The position numbers were made by a program, and so were the translations under genes. Positions 48,267 through 59,860 of a stretch of 64,000 nucleotides of DNA are shown here, piece after piece. Source of the stretch: Boswellia sacra (taxonomy: Eukaryota > Streptophyta > Magnoliopsida > Sapindales > Burseraceae); assembly GCA_013180625.2 (NCBI GenBank), contig SNVD02013132.1, forward strand, positions 1 through 64,000, given 5' to 3'. The notes under the pieces were generated by a model. That model was not told the DNA's origin and searched no databases. It saw only the letters and a list, made by a program, of their open reading frames with translations. Each line of letters begins with the position of its first letter. The stretch's first letter is position 1.

Positions 48267-49648
48267 CTAATATATACGATCTAAGTCCATCCTGTGCCTG
48301 GTATCCTTCGCTGCTGTAGTGGTATCAAAACGAGGCGTGCCCAATATATGTCTCCAACAATGGAGGGCCATCCTACGCCGGAGTATATCATTTATGAATG
48401 CCTTTATATTGGCGAATGACACACCGCTAGCCAAATACTCGATGAACTTTAACATGTAAACCCCACACGTCCCACCATCAACTTCCTACTGTGCAACCGC
48501 ATCACGATCCTCAATCCGCTCTATGTCGAAAGGATCACTCTGATAGTTACAGGAACCGAACACTCCTTGAGTCATAAGTTGGGGTATGATATCAGCTAGG
48601 CATCGGCAAGTATCCCTCAGTGTGTCTATAGATGTCGTGTCAATATACGAATCGTAAATGACAATCACCCGATGGTTTAAATCTACACGCGCCGCCACCC
48701 AATGCTGATCCTCAACATTAACGGGCACATATAACTACACATAAGTAACGATTTTAGAACGCAATTCACACTGACATGTTATTGTTAACTGCGCTCACAA
48801 AGTGAATGACATATGAGAAATAGATGTTTAACCAGTTTAGTTCACCCCACAACGACCGACCAGTGGACTGTTGCCATCGACGTATATGATCAACTCTTCC
48901 TCATTTGCCCACACGATGTTGTCCAACTTTCCTGTGTATCTCTGCCATAATCCTTGCACCTTTGCCTGCAACAATTGAATAACATAAGAATGATAAACTT
49001 TAAGAGAGGATAATTACATTATACTATCATGAGAAGAACCAAATGACGTACCCAAAATGTACTGTCTAGGAATGTGGATTTCTCCACATGGTCGTATCCA
49101 AGCTCATTCGATCTCCATCGTAGGGTCGACATGTAGACGTCAATGTGCTGCACACACACATAGTTTAGTTAAAGTAATGTCCACTTGACGTTAAAAAATA
49201 TCCGACGAAATAACAAAGCACAAAAAATCTAAAGTGCGAAAACTGTACTCACCTCGGAATGTAGCCAAAGACTATGGGTCATCATAATCCTGAAAAACTC
49301 GCAATCAACAAAGGCAACATCGAAGTTAATGTCACAAACCCCCATCGTCATCCACTGATTGAAAGTCCTCATGTCTTCCTCGACGAAAGGTGGAAGTGGG
49401 TCGAATAGGGGCATCTGTGTATCGATGACATGAGGTGGCAGATCGGGCGTTATAGGCAATACTATCGACATTAGATCAGGCACAATAGGCTGTACTATTG
49501 GTGTAATGACAGTCTTGCCCTCAGCCAGATCCCTCTCCTCATGTTGGATCTTCTGCCTCTTTCGTACGATGGGGTTGAGAATGGGCTTCGCTTATATTTC
49601 CCCAGGAATAGCCGTAGACCCTGGAACGAGACAAATCTGATACGACTT
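48267..49648 (-). pseudogene. ULP1-type cysteine protease, MULE M2
   Basis: Read on the - strand it keeps exon-intron structure. A first exon ends at FFRIMMTHSLWLHSE, with GTGAGT...GTGTGCAG around an intron near 49150-49255. A second (HIDVYMSTLRWRSNELGYDH) ends at GTACGT, and a third (AKVQGLWQRYTGKLDNIVWA) follows TTGTTGCAG. The last exon has the C48 catalytic domain: His in DQHWVAARVDL (about 48700), Asp in VIVIYDSYIDT (about 48655), Cys in GGTCGVYMLKFIEYL (about 48460). A TAG (AVAQ-stop-EVDGG) sits nine codons before the Cys, and another stop is in the third exon. Such proteases cleave SUMO-like modifiers; in MULEs their role is unknown. The N-terminus is missing beyond 49648, where the palindrome centre begins. 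Confidence 0.8.
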
Positions 49649-51965
49649 ATATGAGAGAGTGCCATGGATTGGTATAGGAGACTCTCAGAGATACTTGGGA
49701 TACGGCTTGGCATCCACGTGCAATGGGCTGCATCTCATGACGCTCCGTCGGATAAGACTAAGATTGTTGAGCTGCTTGAGGAGGAGGAGGAGGATGTCGA
49801 TGCCCAAGCCGATGCCGATTATGCTGCCAACGTCAATGCCGATGTCAATGCCTCTGCTGATGTCGCTTATATTACCAGCGCTGATGTCGATCCTGATGCC
49901 CATGCTGATGCCTAGGGAGAGCATGAGCATACCGTAGTGGTTTCGATTCCTCATATGACTGTTGATCTAGAGATTGTGCGGAACCCGAGTACCAGTCCAA
50001 CACAATCCTTGCCACATGTCCAATTCTCACCTTCGTCCGGACATGGATCATCTTCCTCATATCTTGGCACGAGTAGTCCACCACGTAAGACCAATTGTGC
50101 TGCCTGTGTGCACACCACTTATGCATTGACACCGAGCGTATCATCCGCACATTTCGACAATGATTATGAGATACAATGTCACGTATCATCTATGTTATTG
50201 AAATTACCTTTGGTGTTGAATACTAATGTTGGCATCGGTATAGACATTGGCTTCTTCTCAATCAATCATTTTACGTGAGTTAAGGGGGCTTAGGGAGGTG
50301 TTTAAGACCCTTTGGGTTGATTACAATGTGATTTCAGAGCAGAATATTTAGATTTTGGCCCAGAAAAAGGAGATACAGAAAGAGGTTGCACTCATTCGTC
50401 AGGCCGTCATTTTACTGGGCGGGCATTTTGGATACGGAGATAAGGCATCAATAACATTTTTACTATGCACATTTGTATTACTCCTGGGATTTAACATATG
50501 TCTCCTGTGCAGGTTGAGAGCGACACCGATGTCGAGGAGGCAAGAGAGCTTGATCAGAATCAGAATACTCCATAAGCCAGTGTTCAAGTCCTTGACAAGT
50601 CGTCGATCGGATTTGTCTCGCTCTAAGGTCTACGGCTCTTCCCAGTGAAACATAAGCGAAGCCCATTCATCAACCCCATTGTACAAAAGAGGTAGAAGAT
50701 CCAACATGAGGAGAGGGATCAAGTTGAGGGCCAGACTGTCATTGTACCGATAGTATAGCCTGTTGTGCACAATCTGCCGTCGATAGTATAGCCTATAACG
50801 CCCGATCTGCCACCTCTTGTCATTGATACATAGATGACCCTATTTGACCCACTTGCACCTTTCGTCTAGGACGACATGAGGACTTTTGATCAGTGGATGA
50901 TGATAGGGATTGGTGACATCAACTTCGATGTTGCCTTCGCTGATCGTGAGTTTTTTAGGATTATGACGACCTGCAATCTTTGGCTAGGTTCCGAGGTGAG
51001 TACAGTGTTTGCACTTTAGCTTTTTTGTGCTTTGTTATTTCGTCAGATATTTTTGAATGTCAAGTGGACATTACTTTAACTAAACTATGTGTGTGCAGCA
51101 CATTGACATCTACATGTTAACACTACAGTGTAGATTGAAGGAGCTTGGGTACAACCATGTGGAGAATTCCATATTCATGGACACTACATTTTGGGTACGT
51201 TATTTGGTTCTTCTGATGATAACATAATGTAATTATCCTCTCTTAAAATTTATCATTCTTATGTTATTCAATTGTTGCAGGCAAAGGTGCAAGGATTATG
51301 GCAGAGATACATATAGGAAAGTTGGACGACATCGTGTGAGCAAATGAGACGGAGTTGATCATGTATGTCGATGGCAACAGTCTACTAGTCGATCGTTCGT
51401 GGGGTGAACTAAACTGGTAAACATTTGTTTCTTATGTGTCATTCACTTTGTGAGTGTAGTTAACAATAACATGTCAGTGTAAATTTTATTCTAAAATCGT
51501 TCTTTATTTGTAGTTATATGTGCCCGTTAATGTTGAGGATTAGCACTGGTGGCAGCGTGTATAGATTTGAACCATCGAGTGATTGTCATTTACAATTCGT
51601 ACATTGACACGACATCTATAGACATGCTAAGGGACACTTGCTGATGCCTAGCTGATATCATGCCCTGACTTATGACTCAAGGTGTGTTCAGTTGCCGTAA
51701 CTATCTGAGTGATCCTTTCAACATAGAGCGGATTGAGGATCGTGATGCAATTCCACAATAGGAAGTTGGTGGTGGGGTGTGTGGGGTTTACATATTAAAG
51801 GTCATCGAGTATTTGGCTGGCAGAGTCTCATTCGCCAATATCAAGGCATTCACAGAGAATACACTTCAGCATAGGATGGCCCTCCATTATTGGAGACATA
51901 TGTTAGGCACGCCCTATTTTGATACCATTGCAGCAGCAGAGGATATCGGGAATAGGATGGACATC
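48267..51965. repeat. Inverted repeat: two ULP1 arms of about 1.4 kb
   Basis: 48267-49648 and 50596-51965 are highly similar in opposite orientation, including introns. The spacer 49649-50595 (about 947 bp) is single-copy here and belongs to the N-terminal part of the right-hand gene. The left arm ends abruptly at AAGTCGT (about 49648), shared with 50597. Confidence 0.9.
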
Positions 51966-51970
51966 ATTGA
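49650..51970 (+). pseudogene. ULP1-type cysteine protease, MULE M3 (with N-terminal region)
   Basis: The 5' part (49664-49915) encodes MDWYRRLSEILGIRLGIHVQ, then a glutamate run (49770-49795) and an alanine/aspartate-rich repeat tract, followed by Ser/Pro-rich and low-complexity sequence to about 50280. From 50596 it parallels the M2 copy: exon blocks, the intron borders GTGAGTACAG...GTGTGCAG and GGGTACGT...TTGTTGCAG, and the catalytic region. The His-containing exon is frameshifted near 51545 and the catalytic-Cys block reads GGGVCGVYILKVIEYLAG at about 51772-51815. The same TAG as in M2 occurs nine codons before the Cys. The frame 51777-52046 runs past the gene end into antisense MURA, so its tail is chimeric. 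Confidence 0.75.
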
Positions 51971-51979
51971 CTTAGGGAT

Positions 51980-53885
51980 GACCCTTCAAGTTTCCCTTAA
52001 GATGATGGATGCAGAGGCCATAAAGTGCATTCGGGAAAACAGTTGAGACAACTCTTTCTATACTAGCATGCCGGTCAAAAATAAACACTATGTCTTGAAC
52101 ATTTCCAAGTACGCAATCGCGCAGCTATGTGAAGAACCTAGTCTAGGAATCATCATTTTCAGAATGACCAACTCCGAATGCCAATGGTATATTTGTTTAT
52201 TTTCATCCATGCATGCGGCCAAAAACATCGTCCCTCAATATTTTTCCTTTAGATGGGAGCCATCAATTGCAACAACTGACCTAATATATGCTACAAAGCC
52301 TGCAACGGAAGCCCCCAAACTCATGAAAAAAATACTTAAAGTGAGAATCAGCATCAATTTCCAAAGCCGTTACTGTTTCGAGATTAGCCATCTCGACCAT
52401 GTAAATATACTGAGGGAGAAGTGTGAATGATTCCTCATGAGATCCATGAAGTTCTTTCAAAGCTGCCTCTTTTGCTCTCCATGCCTTGTAGTATGAGATA
52501 TGCATCCTGAACATTGAACATAATGTCTTTGGGCCGGTATATCCTGGATGCCTGAATGAATTTGAACTCTTTATGTGTTTCCTAATAACAGCAGAATATG
52601 CTTGTTTGTGATTCAGATGCAATCCAGCACCAGAACACGTGTGCTGATTGTTGAGATTCCTCACTTGAAAGAAATTGGAATCTGCTACCTTGGTTGATCA
52701 AATCTACCACTTGCAATTTTCTACACGACATATGGCCTCAAACCTGGTTGTGTTAGACTTCTTCACCTTAAACTGGAAGTTGCGTCGTAATGCCAAATTT
52801 GATAACTTCTCACGAAGCTTGACTTTGTTATTAAAAATCTGACCAACCCCAACCTCAATTCCGTCCATTATAAAAGATGTGGCATCGTCATCAACTGTTG
52901 AGGTTGAATAAGATATGGGAGGCAGCCACCTAAATGTGTTTGCTTGAAGATCATCACCTTCGCTACTTAAATTGGCATCATTTCCCACAAAATTTTCTCT
53001 CAACTCAACTTCTTGTCCTTCAAATGTAAGAGGAGGGGTAGACTGAATAGGAGTAGGAAAGGTCAATGGCATCTTCGTTCAAATCACTAACAACCTCTGT
53101 GCGACCGTCGACATTATCATTTTCGACATCTAACTAGAACTGAAACTGTCATTCAAGTTATAGCAACATTCAAAACCATTTTCATGATCATCGTTCTCAT
53201 CATCATCGACATCATCATCACAATCACCACCATCATCATCATCATCATCACCATCACTATCACCATCACCATCATCATCAAATTCTCTAAAGCTATCAAA
53301 GTGCCGATCTAACCTCATTGGTAATGATTGGTTCAATCCAGCATCTCCTGAACACCAACGACTTGATTCTCTTCATGTCCAGTACATTGCTCAAAGTCAG
53401 GTCCAAGCTCTTCATTAACTTGTGGTTGTGCACAAATATGAGTACCCTCACTCAATTGATTGCTTCCACTTGCTGACCGAAATATTGACAGATGATTAGA
53501 ACTTCGACTCTTTCTCAAACCATCAGATCTTGAACTTCTTCTTCTTTGTGTGTCCCTTTCTTTAACTGTGATGATTAGTAATGTATATGACTGCTGGTCC
53601 TCCAGACTATGCTATGTGTAAAAACATACATCTTTGTCAGTCTCGATGGGGGTTGGTAATGGTGGGGGACCCTTGGAACAAAATTGTACCGCTAAACTTA
53701 TGTTTTTCTTACTCAGATCCCAACCCATTTCTGCAGCTAAACATCCCACCAACTTATCGTAACTGGTACACTTAAGAAGCATCAATGACTTCAACCTCCC
53801 CCCAATGTACACGTAATCACCATTATGTTGCATCTTCCAATAATCATTGTACCAAATCAAAATGCGCAAAGTTTCCATCCTGCAT
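51980..53885 (-). pseudogene. MURA transposase pseudogene, copy M3 (3' half deleted)
   Basis: On the - strand it starts METLRILIWYNDYWKMQHNG at 53878. It continues with the N-terminal domain, the Asp-rich linker (repeat tract 53195-53290), EGDDLQANTFRWLPPIS, REKLSNLALRRNFQFKVKKS (intact here, unlike M1 and M2), MAWRA-like pre-catalytic helices, and the first catalytic Asp in VVAIDGSHLKGKYRG (about 52255). Similarity to M2 ends near 51980, just after the CTHHL-equivalent, and is joined directly to the ULP1 tail. The third catalytic residue, SWIM region and knuckle are gone. Several stops and frameshifts remain. It is the best-preserved N-terminal half of the three copies. Confidence 0.8.
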
Positions 53886-53943
53886 GTAGCAATGCGTCAA
53901 TAAACATCCCCCAATATTCAAATCATGGAAAAAATGCATAAAA

Positions 53944-54127
53944 CTCGAAGAAACAAAAATTCTACCTAAACACTCGACAAGACTCGACACAAGACAGAGC
54001 ATGACACACGATAGATAAAAACGATACACGATATCGAGTATCGGCTTAATCCGACACAAGACAACAGTTTCGTGATGCCAATATATGGTTTCTGTCGAGC
54101 TATGTTGATTAACCTCATTCGACACTA
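53944..54127. promoter_or_regulatory. TCGA-rich leader of MULE M3 (continues at 56052-56095)
   Basis: Six TCGA tetramers lie here and two more beyond the inserted solo LTR (54133-56030). This is the mirror image of the M2 block at 43442-43677. Confidence 0.6.
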
Positions 54128-54132
54128 TCTAC

Positions 54133-56030
54133 TGTTGACCCAGGTATGGCAACCCAAGAGGGGGGGTGAATTGGGTTTTTATTTATCAAAATGGATTTGT
54201 AAAACTTTTCTTTGAAGATCAAAATTATATAACTCTTTCTTTGAGAATATAGGTGAAGAAGATGAAAATAGAATGCAATCAAGAGAATAGCAATAAAGAA
54301 CAATCACAAGTACAAGTTAATGTAAAAAGGATAGGGATAGAGAGAGTGCAAACTCAATTTACGTGGTTCGGCAAACCTTGCCTACGTCCACGGGCTCCTA
54401 GCTCCACGAGCTAAGCTTTCCACTAAGTTGTAGAAATTTTACAACTTGCTTGATGAACAACCTCACCAAGACTTTTTCTTCCAACCCTTGATAACACCAC
54501 ACCAAGAGTTCTTCTTGATGAACAACCCACCAAGGCAACTTCCTTCAACCCTTCATAACACCACACCAAGAGTTCTTCTTGATGAACAACCTCACCAAGG
54601 CAACTTCCTTCAACCCTTGATAACACCACACCAAGAGTTCTCCTTGATGAACAACCGCACCAAGGCAACTTCCTTCAACCCTTGATAACACCACACCAAG
54701 AGTTCTTCTTGATGAACAATCTCACCAAGGCAAATTCCTTCAACTCTTGATAACACCACACCAAGAGTTCTTCTTGATGAACAACCTTACCAAGGAAAGA
54801 GTTCTCTCAATGATAACTTTTTATCCTTTACAAGAATATCTCACTCTCACCACAATACAAGAACAAGAATAATTTTTACAACAAAAGTATAACTCTCTTC
54901 AAAGAGTAGATAAAGAATATAAAAGCTCTCTAGACTTGATATTTCTCTTGTTTTTTTTTTTTTGCTTGATAGATGCTTCTCTTGCTCTTGTTGAATGCAT
55001 GGGAGAATGGCTCCTTTTATAGGCAAATGAGATGAACTTAATCAAGTGAAGACACCAACTCCAAATTTTCTGCCCACCATAAAAACCGTAATCATGTCTG
55101 CCCTTTTTGTCAATATTCTGTTTGAAATTTGAAAATATCCAAAACATAAAAATTTGAAAATTTGAATAAGATTTCCAACGCATCAAGAATCAAGTCATTT
55201 GGATATCTGTAGCTCAAGATATGGCCAAAACACCATTCGGTGCTCATGTGACTTGATTTTTCTTCCTTGTGTCAGTCCACCAAATTGAATGATAATTTTG
55301 TCAGCCTTCTGTTTGAAATTTGAATTTATTTAAAACATAAAAGATCTGCATATTTTAATAATCTTTCCAAAACATTAATAATCAAAGCATTTGGATATTT
55401 CTATCTTAAGATATGGCCAAAACACCATTCAGTGCTCATGTGAGTTGATTTTTCTTCTTTGTGTCAGTCCACCAAATTGCATGTCAATTATGTCAGCCTT
55501 CCATTTGAAATTGAATTTCTTCAAAACATATGAAATGTGCCTCATTAAGTCCTCTTTCCAATGCCATAAGAATCAAGTTATTTTGATTTTTCTAACTCAA
55601 GATATGTCCAAAAGAGTATTCGGTGCTCATGTCAGCTGCTTCCATTTGTCTTTCAACTTGCATGATGATTTGGACAACCTTACACTTGAAATTTTAATTT
55701 CTTTAAAACATATGAAATGTTATAAATTGAGTAAGATTTCCAAAGGCTTAAGAATCACGTCATTTGGACATCTGTAGAGAAATATATGACCAATTGATTA
55801 AATATTACTCATGTGTCACATTCCTTGAATCAAACCTTGTTCTTAAACTTTGGTGCTTTTAACATGTAGTCTTCTCCTTAGCTTCCACACTTCATTTTAA
55901 TAAGCCTCTTCTTGATTTTACAATTATTTCAATGATATTACTCTTACACATAAATAAACATGTTAGTAAATCACAATGAATCAATGTGTATTGTTATCAT
56001 TAAAATTATCATGTAGCCTTAGGGCTAACA
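54133..56030 (-). mobile_element. Solo LTR of family B in the leader of M3
   Basis: 1898 bp, starting TGTTGACCCAGG and ending CCTTAGGGCTAACA, flanked by TCTAC on both sides (54128-54132 and 56031-56035). It is the reverse complement of the family at 19466-21279. The TATA box is on the - strand near 55015 (reads CCTTTTATAGG on +). Internal 65 bp units (54455-54800) and roughly 180 bp U3 units (about 55140-55790) are present. Confidence 0.97.
54455..54800 (-). repeat. 65 bp tandem array in LTR-B, longer allele
   Basis: Five to six units around ACCACACCAAGAGTTCTTCT, against about four in the other copy. Confidence 0.9.
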
Positions 56031-56810
56031 TCTACCATGTGTCGGATACATTGTTCGACATTCGACAACAGTGAGACCCGTGTTGAGTCGTCATCTTCCT
56101 TAGACAGTTTCCACATTTTCACTGCAAATACAGGTTTCTTGGCCACCTACAGTACTAATAACACTTCACCAACGATAGGTACACTGTTTCCTAAGCTTGT
56201 AATATGATTTAAATGCAAGATGTGTGAACTAAAACACAAATGTATGAACTAACACAAAATGTATAAACTAAATCAACGAAAAATATGTTAAAGACGGATT
56301 CTTTACTTTTTCTAGCTCAGATCTTTAAGATTTATTGACACAAATGGAGGAAGTGAGATTTTGCAATAGTTTTGGCATAAACAAGAGGAATGCGGGCTGT
56401 GAGAGTAGTCAAACTACTACAGACCAAAGCGAATATAAACATTATTTGAATTAATTAAATTGATATGGGTATTTAAGTAATTTCACATCAAAAGGGTCAT
56501 TGCATGCAAATTTTTCAAGGGTGGGTTATATTTGCAACATGGTCCTTAATTTGGGTCGTTATTTGAATTTTCCCATATTTTTAATACTCTTTTCCTCCTT
56601 ATATTTTAGTAGAGAAGCTTTCACTAAATTCTCTAAATAAATAATCAGATATTACTTAAACTAGCAATACAAATTTTGATATTAATTGCTTGCCTACTAT
56701 TAGGGGTGTGTTTGGAACTGCTGTGCTACAAAAAAATGGTGCAAAGAAGTGTTGCAAGAAGAATCAACTGTTAGTTGTGCTATCTCAAAAAGTTAAGGGT
56801 ATTTGATAAA

Positions 56811-57454
56811 TGAGTAATTAACATTGACACCCTCAGCGTTTAGATAAAGTAACACTCTCCTTCCAACCTTCAGTGAAATAACATACAAACCTTTAATTTC
56901 TAAATACGTTAATCCATCCGTTAAATATATTACGAAAAGATAATTTTGCCCTCATTTAATTATAAGATTTCTTTATTTACTTTTCTTTGTACAGAAGATA
57001 AATTTTAAAAACATCAACAGGACTTGAAAAATTCATATTTTTTAAAATTATAGAAAATAGTTTGTATAGACGGTTTGTAAAAAAATGATTTTTTTAAAAT
57101 AAAAATTAAAAAGAAAATAGTTTGTAAATAAATGAACATGGTAGCCTAAATGGTTTTCTTTCTAATTTTTATTTTTAAAAAAATAATTTTTTTAAAAATA
57201 AAAATTAAAAAGAAAATTATTTGTAAATAAACTATTAAATTTTTTTTTGTAAATAAAAATTAATGTTTTAAAATATAAAGAGAAATAAATGAAAAATCTT
57301 ATAATATAAATAGGGGCAAAATTATCTTTTTATAATATGTTTGACAGATGGACTAACGATATTTGAAAATTGAGGGTCATTATGTTATTTCGCTGAAGGT
57401 TAAGAGAAGAGTGTTACTTCGCTCAAATGTTGATGGTGGCAATGTTAATTACTC
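56811..57454. mobile_element. MULE-type MITE with 9 bp duplication
   Basis: 644 bp with long imperfect inverted repeats of about 180 bp (left TGAGTAATTAACATTGACAC; right, reversed, GAGTAATTAACATTGCCACC). It is flanked by TTTGATAAA on both sides (56802-56810 and 57455-57463). The interior is AT-rich and non-coding. Confidence 0.9.
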
Positions 57455-57463
57455 TTTGATAAA

Positions 57464-57719
57464 CTAACTTTTAAAAATTATTATACTATTCAAAAGTCAT
57501 GGATATATGTTTGATAAACTTGATTTTCAGAAGCTAATTTTTAAGTAAGAAAACAAAAATATACAAAAAAATTTTTAAAAAGAAAATTATTAAAAATTAA
57601 ACGTAAATTTACATTATCAAAAATAAATAATAGTTATTTATCAAAATAATTTTTAAAATAAATATATATTTATTAACTTATTATTTAAAATAAAAAAATA
57701 AAAATTGAAAATGTAATAC
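57464..57719. other. AT-rich spacer
   Basis: Nothing recognised. Confidence 0.5.
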
Positions 57720-59320
57720 TAGTCCAAGAACAGTCATCAATCAGCTAAGTAAAAAAAAGAAATGTAGGATAAACTTATGGAAGGATCCAACTTCCCCGCC
57801 CTATAGTTCCTTGAAGTAACTATTGAAACGTTGTCAACTAAAGAAAGAAGAGAAGATAACTCGTTAAGTTCTCTATTCTCTAAATTTCTTTTCAAATCGA
57901 AATTCCAACCAAGACCATTATTAGAGTACACATGCTTTCTTTCGATATAATCCTTCCAAGCTCGAGAAATATAATAGAATCTAGGGCAGAGAGATAAAAA
58001 AAATAAATATCTCCTAAACAATAATCCTCCCGAAATCTAAATCTATTATCCTTAGCAGCAACATTTCTTAAGAGGCTAGAAAAAAACAAGGTAAATTTGA
58101 GAAATAGGCTTCCAAAGGACTTCTAGAGAAACCTCTAGGGATATGATAGAACCCTACCCATTATCATCTAGCGCATAAATACTCCTCGTAATTTCATGGC
58201 AAAGAGAACTCCTTTCTCCATAACCATTTTCCCAACAAAGCAATATTCTCCTCTAATAAATTGCTGCTTTCTAAACCCTCTTTGATTTTGAGATAAGAAA
58301 CAATGTTCCAGTTAAGATACATCTTTCTATCTTCTTTCATGCCCTCCTATTAAAAATCCCCCATTATTCTTTCGAATCTGGCAACCACTTTACAAGGAAT
58401 CTTGAACAAGGATAAAAGAATAAATAGGAATATTAGACAAATTTGAAGAAATCATAGAAATTATTGCCCATTTAGACAAAAAAGATCTCTTCCACCCAAG
58501 AAGACGCCTCTCAATTTTCTCAACATCTGGGTTCCAAAAACTGGGAAGTTTTGGATTATCACCTAATTGAAGGTAAGCCCAAATACGTTATGGGTAAGAC
58601 ACCTAGGAAAAACCAATCTTATCTAGCAGAGCAACCCCTTTGTTAGCCTAAGAATTGTAGGAATTAAACCAAGCTTAAGAGTCTTGTTTAATTAATTTGG
58701 ATTAGGTTTAGTTATTTGATTTAGCTTAATATTATCAAGTTTTATTGTTTTGAGTGGAATTAATCTATGTCTACCACATAAGTTTATGTATTTCATTTTT
58801 TTAATTGAGAGGAGAAGTATTTTTTTCTTCTTCACGTACTTTTTTTCTTTGACTACTTGTGTTTCTTGAGTTTGAGTTTGTGTTTTTATTTTCCTACAAG
58901 AATTAATACCTACCTACACGCTTTTGGCTACATTAAATTTTAGATTAGATACATCGAGTACAAAATAATTCCACGATACATAAAAGATTAATCATATTAA
59001 GCTCCATAGCAGAAGAAAAGACTAAATAATCACCTGGAAATTGAAAAATGGGAAACATGACAAAGGTACTGCCCACCTCAGAACTTTTGAACAAACCTTC
59101 CTCAAAAGCCATCTCCAGTAATCTAGTCAAACCATCAGATACCAAAGTCAATATTAAAAAAGGGCACAAAAAGTGTCTCTTTGTCTCAAACCTCTAGCAG
59201 CTTTTTGAAAAAAAAAAATAATAATTGGTTTTCCACTAAGAAAAACTCAGTCTATATGATCGTAAGTTTTCTTGAAATCAATTTTGAGGACCAAACCGTC
59301 AGTCTTTTTAACTCTACATT
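57720..59320 (-). pseudogene. LINE (L1) reverse transcriptase remnant
   Basis: On the - strand, blocks of a plant L1 reverse transcriptase follow each other in order. First is LVLKIDFKKTYDHID (motif A, about 59290). Next is FVPFLILTLVSDGLTRLLEM (59160) and FQFPGDYLVFS, which stands at the usual FADD catalytic position, here altered to FPGD (about 59030). After an interruption of unrelated DNA at about 58645-58920 come the thumb-region blocks (GLPSI.., SQFLEP.., KWAIISMISSNLSNIP-like, LLGKWLWRKEFSLC) down to about 57740. Numerous frame changes and stops; dead. Frames 57737-58021 and 57892-58089 are pieces of it. Confidence 0.75.
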
Positions 59321-59860
59321 CTATTATAAAAAAAAAAGGAACAAAAAAATACAACTGTTCCAATATTCAAAATTGAGTCAATGTACGATCATTACATTCT
59401 ATATCAGTACATCTTTTTATAATACAATATAACATACACAAAAAGCACGACAAAAAAAAAAAAAAATCATGCCTGGAATCAAGAGTAAAGATAGGAAGTT
59501 AAAAGATGTCAAGAATCTATGTGACATTCCTAAAATTATGTTGATCTCAATACACCCCCTCACGTTGGAGCATCAATATTATGGATGCCCAACTTCACAA
59601 AAATTATGAAATTGTTCCTTCCCAAGGGCCTTTGTGAAGATATTAGCAACTTGATTTGCAGATGCAACATGTGATGTTTTAATTAGCCCAGCTTGAAACT
59701 TTTCACGTGTGGGATGACAATCTATCTCTATACGCTTAGTTCTTTCATGAGATATTGGATTGACAACAATATGAAGAGCAGCCTTGTATCACAACAAAGC
59801 CGCATAGATTGTGGATGAGAAACTCTAAGATCATTCAAAAGCCATTTTAGCCATTTCTAT
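59321..59860 (-). pseudogene. Copia RNase H end plus start of a 3' LTR
   Basis: From 59860 down to about 59575 the - strand reads, with shifts, WLNDLRVSHPQSMRL, HIVVNPISHERTKRIEIDCH and NIFTKALGKEQFHNF. This is the C-terminal RNase H of a Ty1/copia element different from the Sirevirus. A purine tract (AACGTGAGGGGG) is followed by TGTATTGAGATC at 59554, the probable start of its 3' LTR, which runs to about 59330 before the LINE remnant. No matching 5' LTR is present. Confidence 0.7.

Larger units (their letters stand above)
42953..56573. mobile_element. Palindromic composite of two MULE-ULP1 elements (M2 and M3)
   Basis: Both outer ends carry the same MULE terminus in opposite orientation: (G)AAAAATTCAAATAATGACCC at 42953 and its reverse complement ending at 56573. 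Similarity continues inward for over 1 kb through the leader and MURA on each side. Gene order is MURA(+), ULP1(-), ULP1(+), MURA(-). Nested solo LTRs at 45778-47189 and 54133-56030 add 3.3 kb, so the original composite was about 10.3 kb. The second terminus normally expected beyond ULP1 is absent at the centre, so two elements are fused without their inner ends. No outer target duplication was visible. Confidence 0.8.

Noticed and set aside
49659..49937. Met-rich repeat frames on both strands near the palindrome centre
   Set aside because: They are alternative frames of the GATGCC-type repeat tract that in the ULP1 frame gives an Ala/Asp-rich linker.
42953..56573. A 9 bp target duplication around the palindromic composite
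   Set aside because: The flanks (about 42944-42952 and 56574-56582) do not match convincingly, so no single-unit transposition is claimed.
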